Positions 63,621-64,000 of a stretch of 64,000 nucleotides of DNA are shown here, piece by piece (position 1 is the stretch's first letter; each line of letters starts with the position of its first letter). Source of the DNA: Hirundichthys speculiger (Eukaryota > Chordata > Actinopteri > Beloniformes > Exocoetidae); assembly GCA_018398805.1 (NCBI GenBank), contig JAGFBZ010000852.1:62001-126000 (forward strand), in the 5' to 3' direction. The translations under genes were made by a program, and so were the position numbers. The notes under the pieces were generated by a model that had not been told where the DNA came from, made no database searches, and saw nothing but the letters and a program-made list of their open reading frames with translations.

Positions 63621-64000
63621 CTGTGAGAAGTGAAAATGCAGATGTTCATTTTAAAGACCGTTCAGACAATTAGTGAAAGTTGTTTCTTCAGATGCTGTAA
63701 TGAAATAGTCTCTGAGAGGAACCACTGACTACCACTGTTCACTTTACATTAGCTCATGACATCGTACAGAAACAGAACTGGTGGAAGTACCAACTATCTC
63801 CTCATGGCCTCAGGCCAACATAAAAGTCAAAATGCATTCAATTAGATCTCAGTCCTGCATTGATGCGATTGATCCCACCACTCTTACAGATCTCAATGTG
63901 TTATTGGCATTAAAGAAACTGCATTGTCCTGGTTTGAGTCAGATAGATTTCAGTCTGGTAGATGCATGCGAACAAGGACTCTTCCTGATGCATCAGAGGT
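63621..64000. other. stx3: stx3 intron running off the window
   Basis: No exon recognised on the minus strand. The N-terminal Habc exons of stx3 must lie further right. Confidence 0.5.

Overview
The window is nuclear DNA from a ray-finned (probably teleost) fish. Its genes are split by GT-AG introns, and both introns and spacers are packed with fish-type transposon fossils: hAT and Tigger miniature elements, Tc1, an L2/CR1-type LINE and large minisatellites. I see no prokaryotic, plasmid or phage signal and no CRISPR array.

Three protein-coding genes can be reconstructed by splice phase. (1) 10578-16638, plus strand: a five-exon, 179-residue four-helix membrane protein of MS4A type. (2) 48758-21697, minus strand: a complete 25-exon kdm2a gene, a JmjC histone H3K36 demethylase with CXXC finger, PHD finger, F-box and leucine-rich repeats. 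Every exon junction keeps phase, giving about 1249 residues. Its start exon abuts a CpG- and CCAAT-rich promoter (about 48.76-49.9 kb), and its polyadenylation signal is at 21375-21380. (3) 63620-54806, minus strand: the 3' half of a stx3-like syntaxin, whose 5' exons lie beyond the right edge. The ms4a-like gene and kdm2a converge; stx3 and kdm2a are in tandem on the same strand.

Layout: 1-10.5 kb is gene-poor (hAT end, CpG island, Tigger copy, a 2.5 kb 11-bp minisatellite split by a 941-bp hAT element). 10.6-16.6 kb is the ms4a-like gene with several MITEs in its introns. 16.7-21.4 kb is intergenic repeat. 21.4-49 kb is kdm2a; its introns hold a 3.9 kb CpG-dense 65-bp satellite, a 1.2 kb GA/CT tract, a 1.2 kb GAA-rich/TTC-rich tract and nested transposons. 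50-54.7 kb holds a short Tc1-type element, a 1.6 kb Tc1 copy and a 35-bp minisatellite. 54.8-63.6 kb is stx3, with telomere-like repeats, a Harbinger-type MITE, hAT and Tigger copies and a LINE split by a hAT MITE.

The most notable observations are a one-base deletion breaking the reading frame of one stx3 exon; the CpG-dense satellite inside the gene for a CpG-binding protein; repeat tracts touching kdm2a splice sites; a long acidic insert in KDM2A; and two insertions of one MITE family close to the same TA site of another. I found no convincing wholly new gene system.
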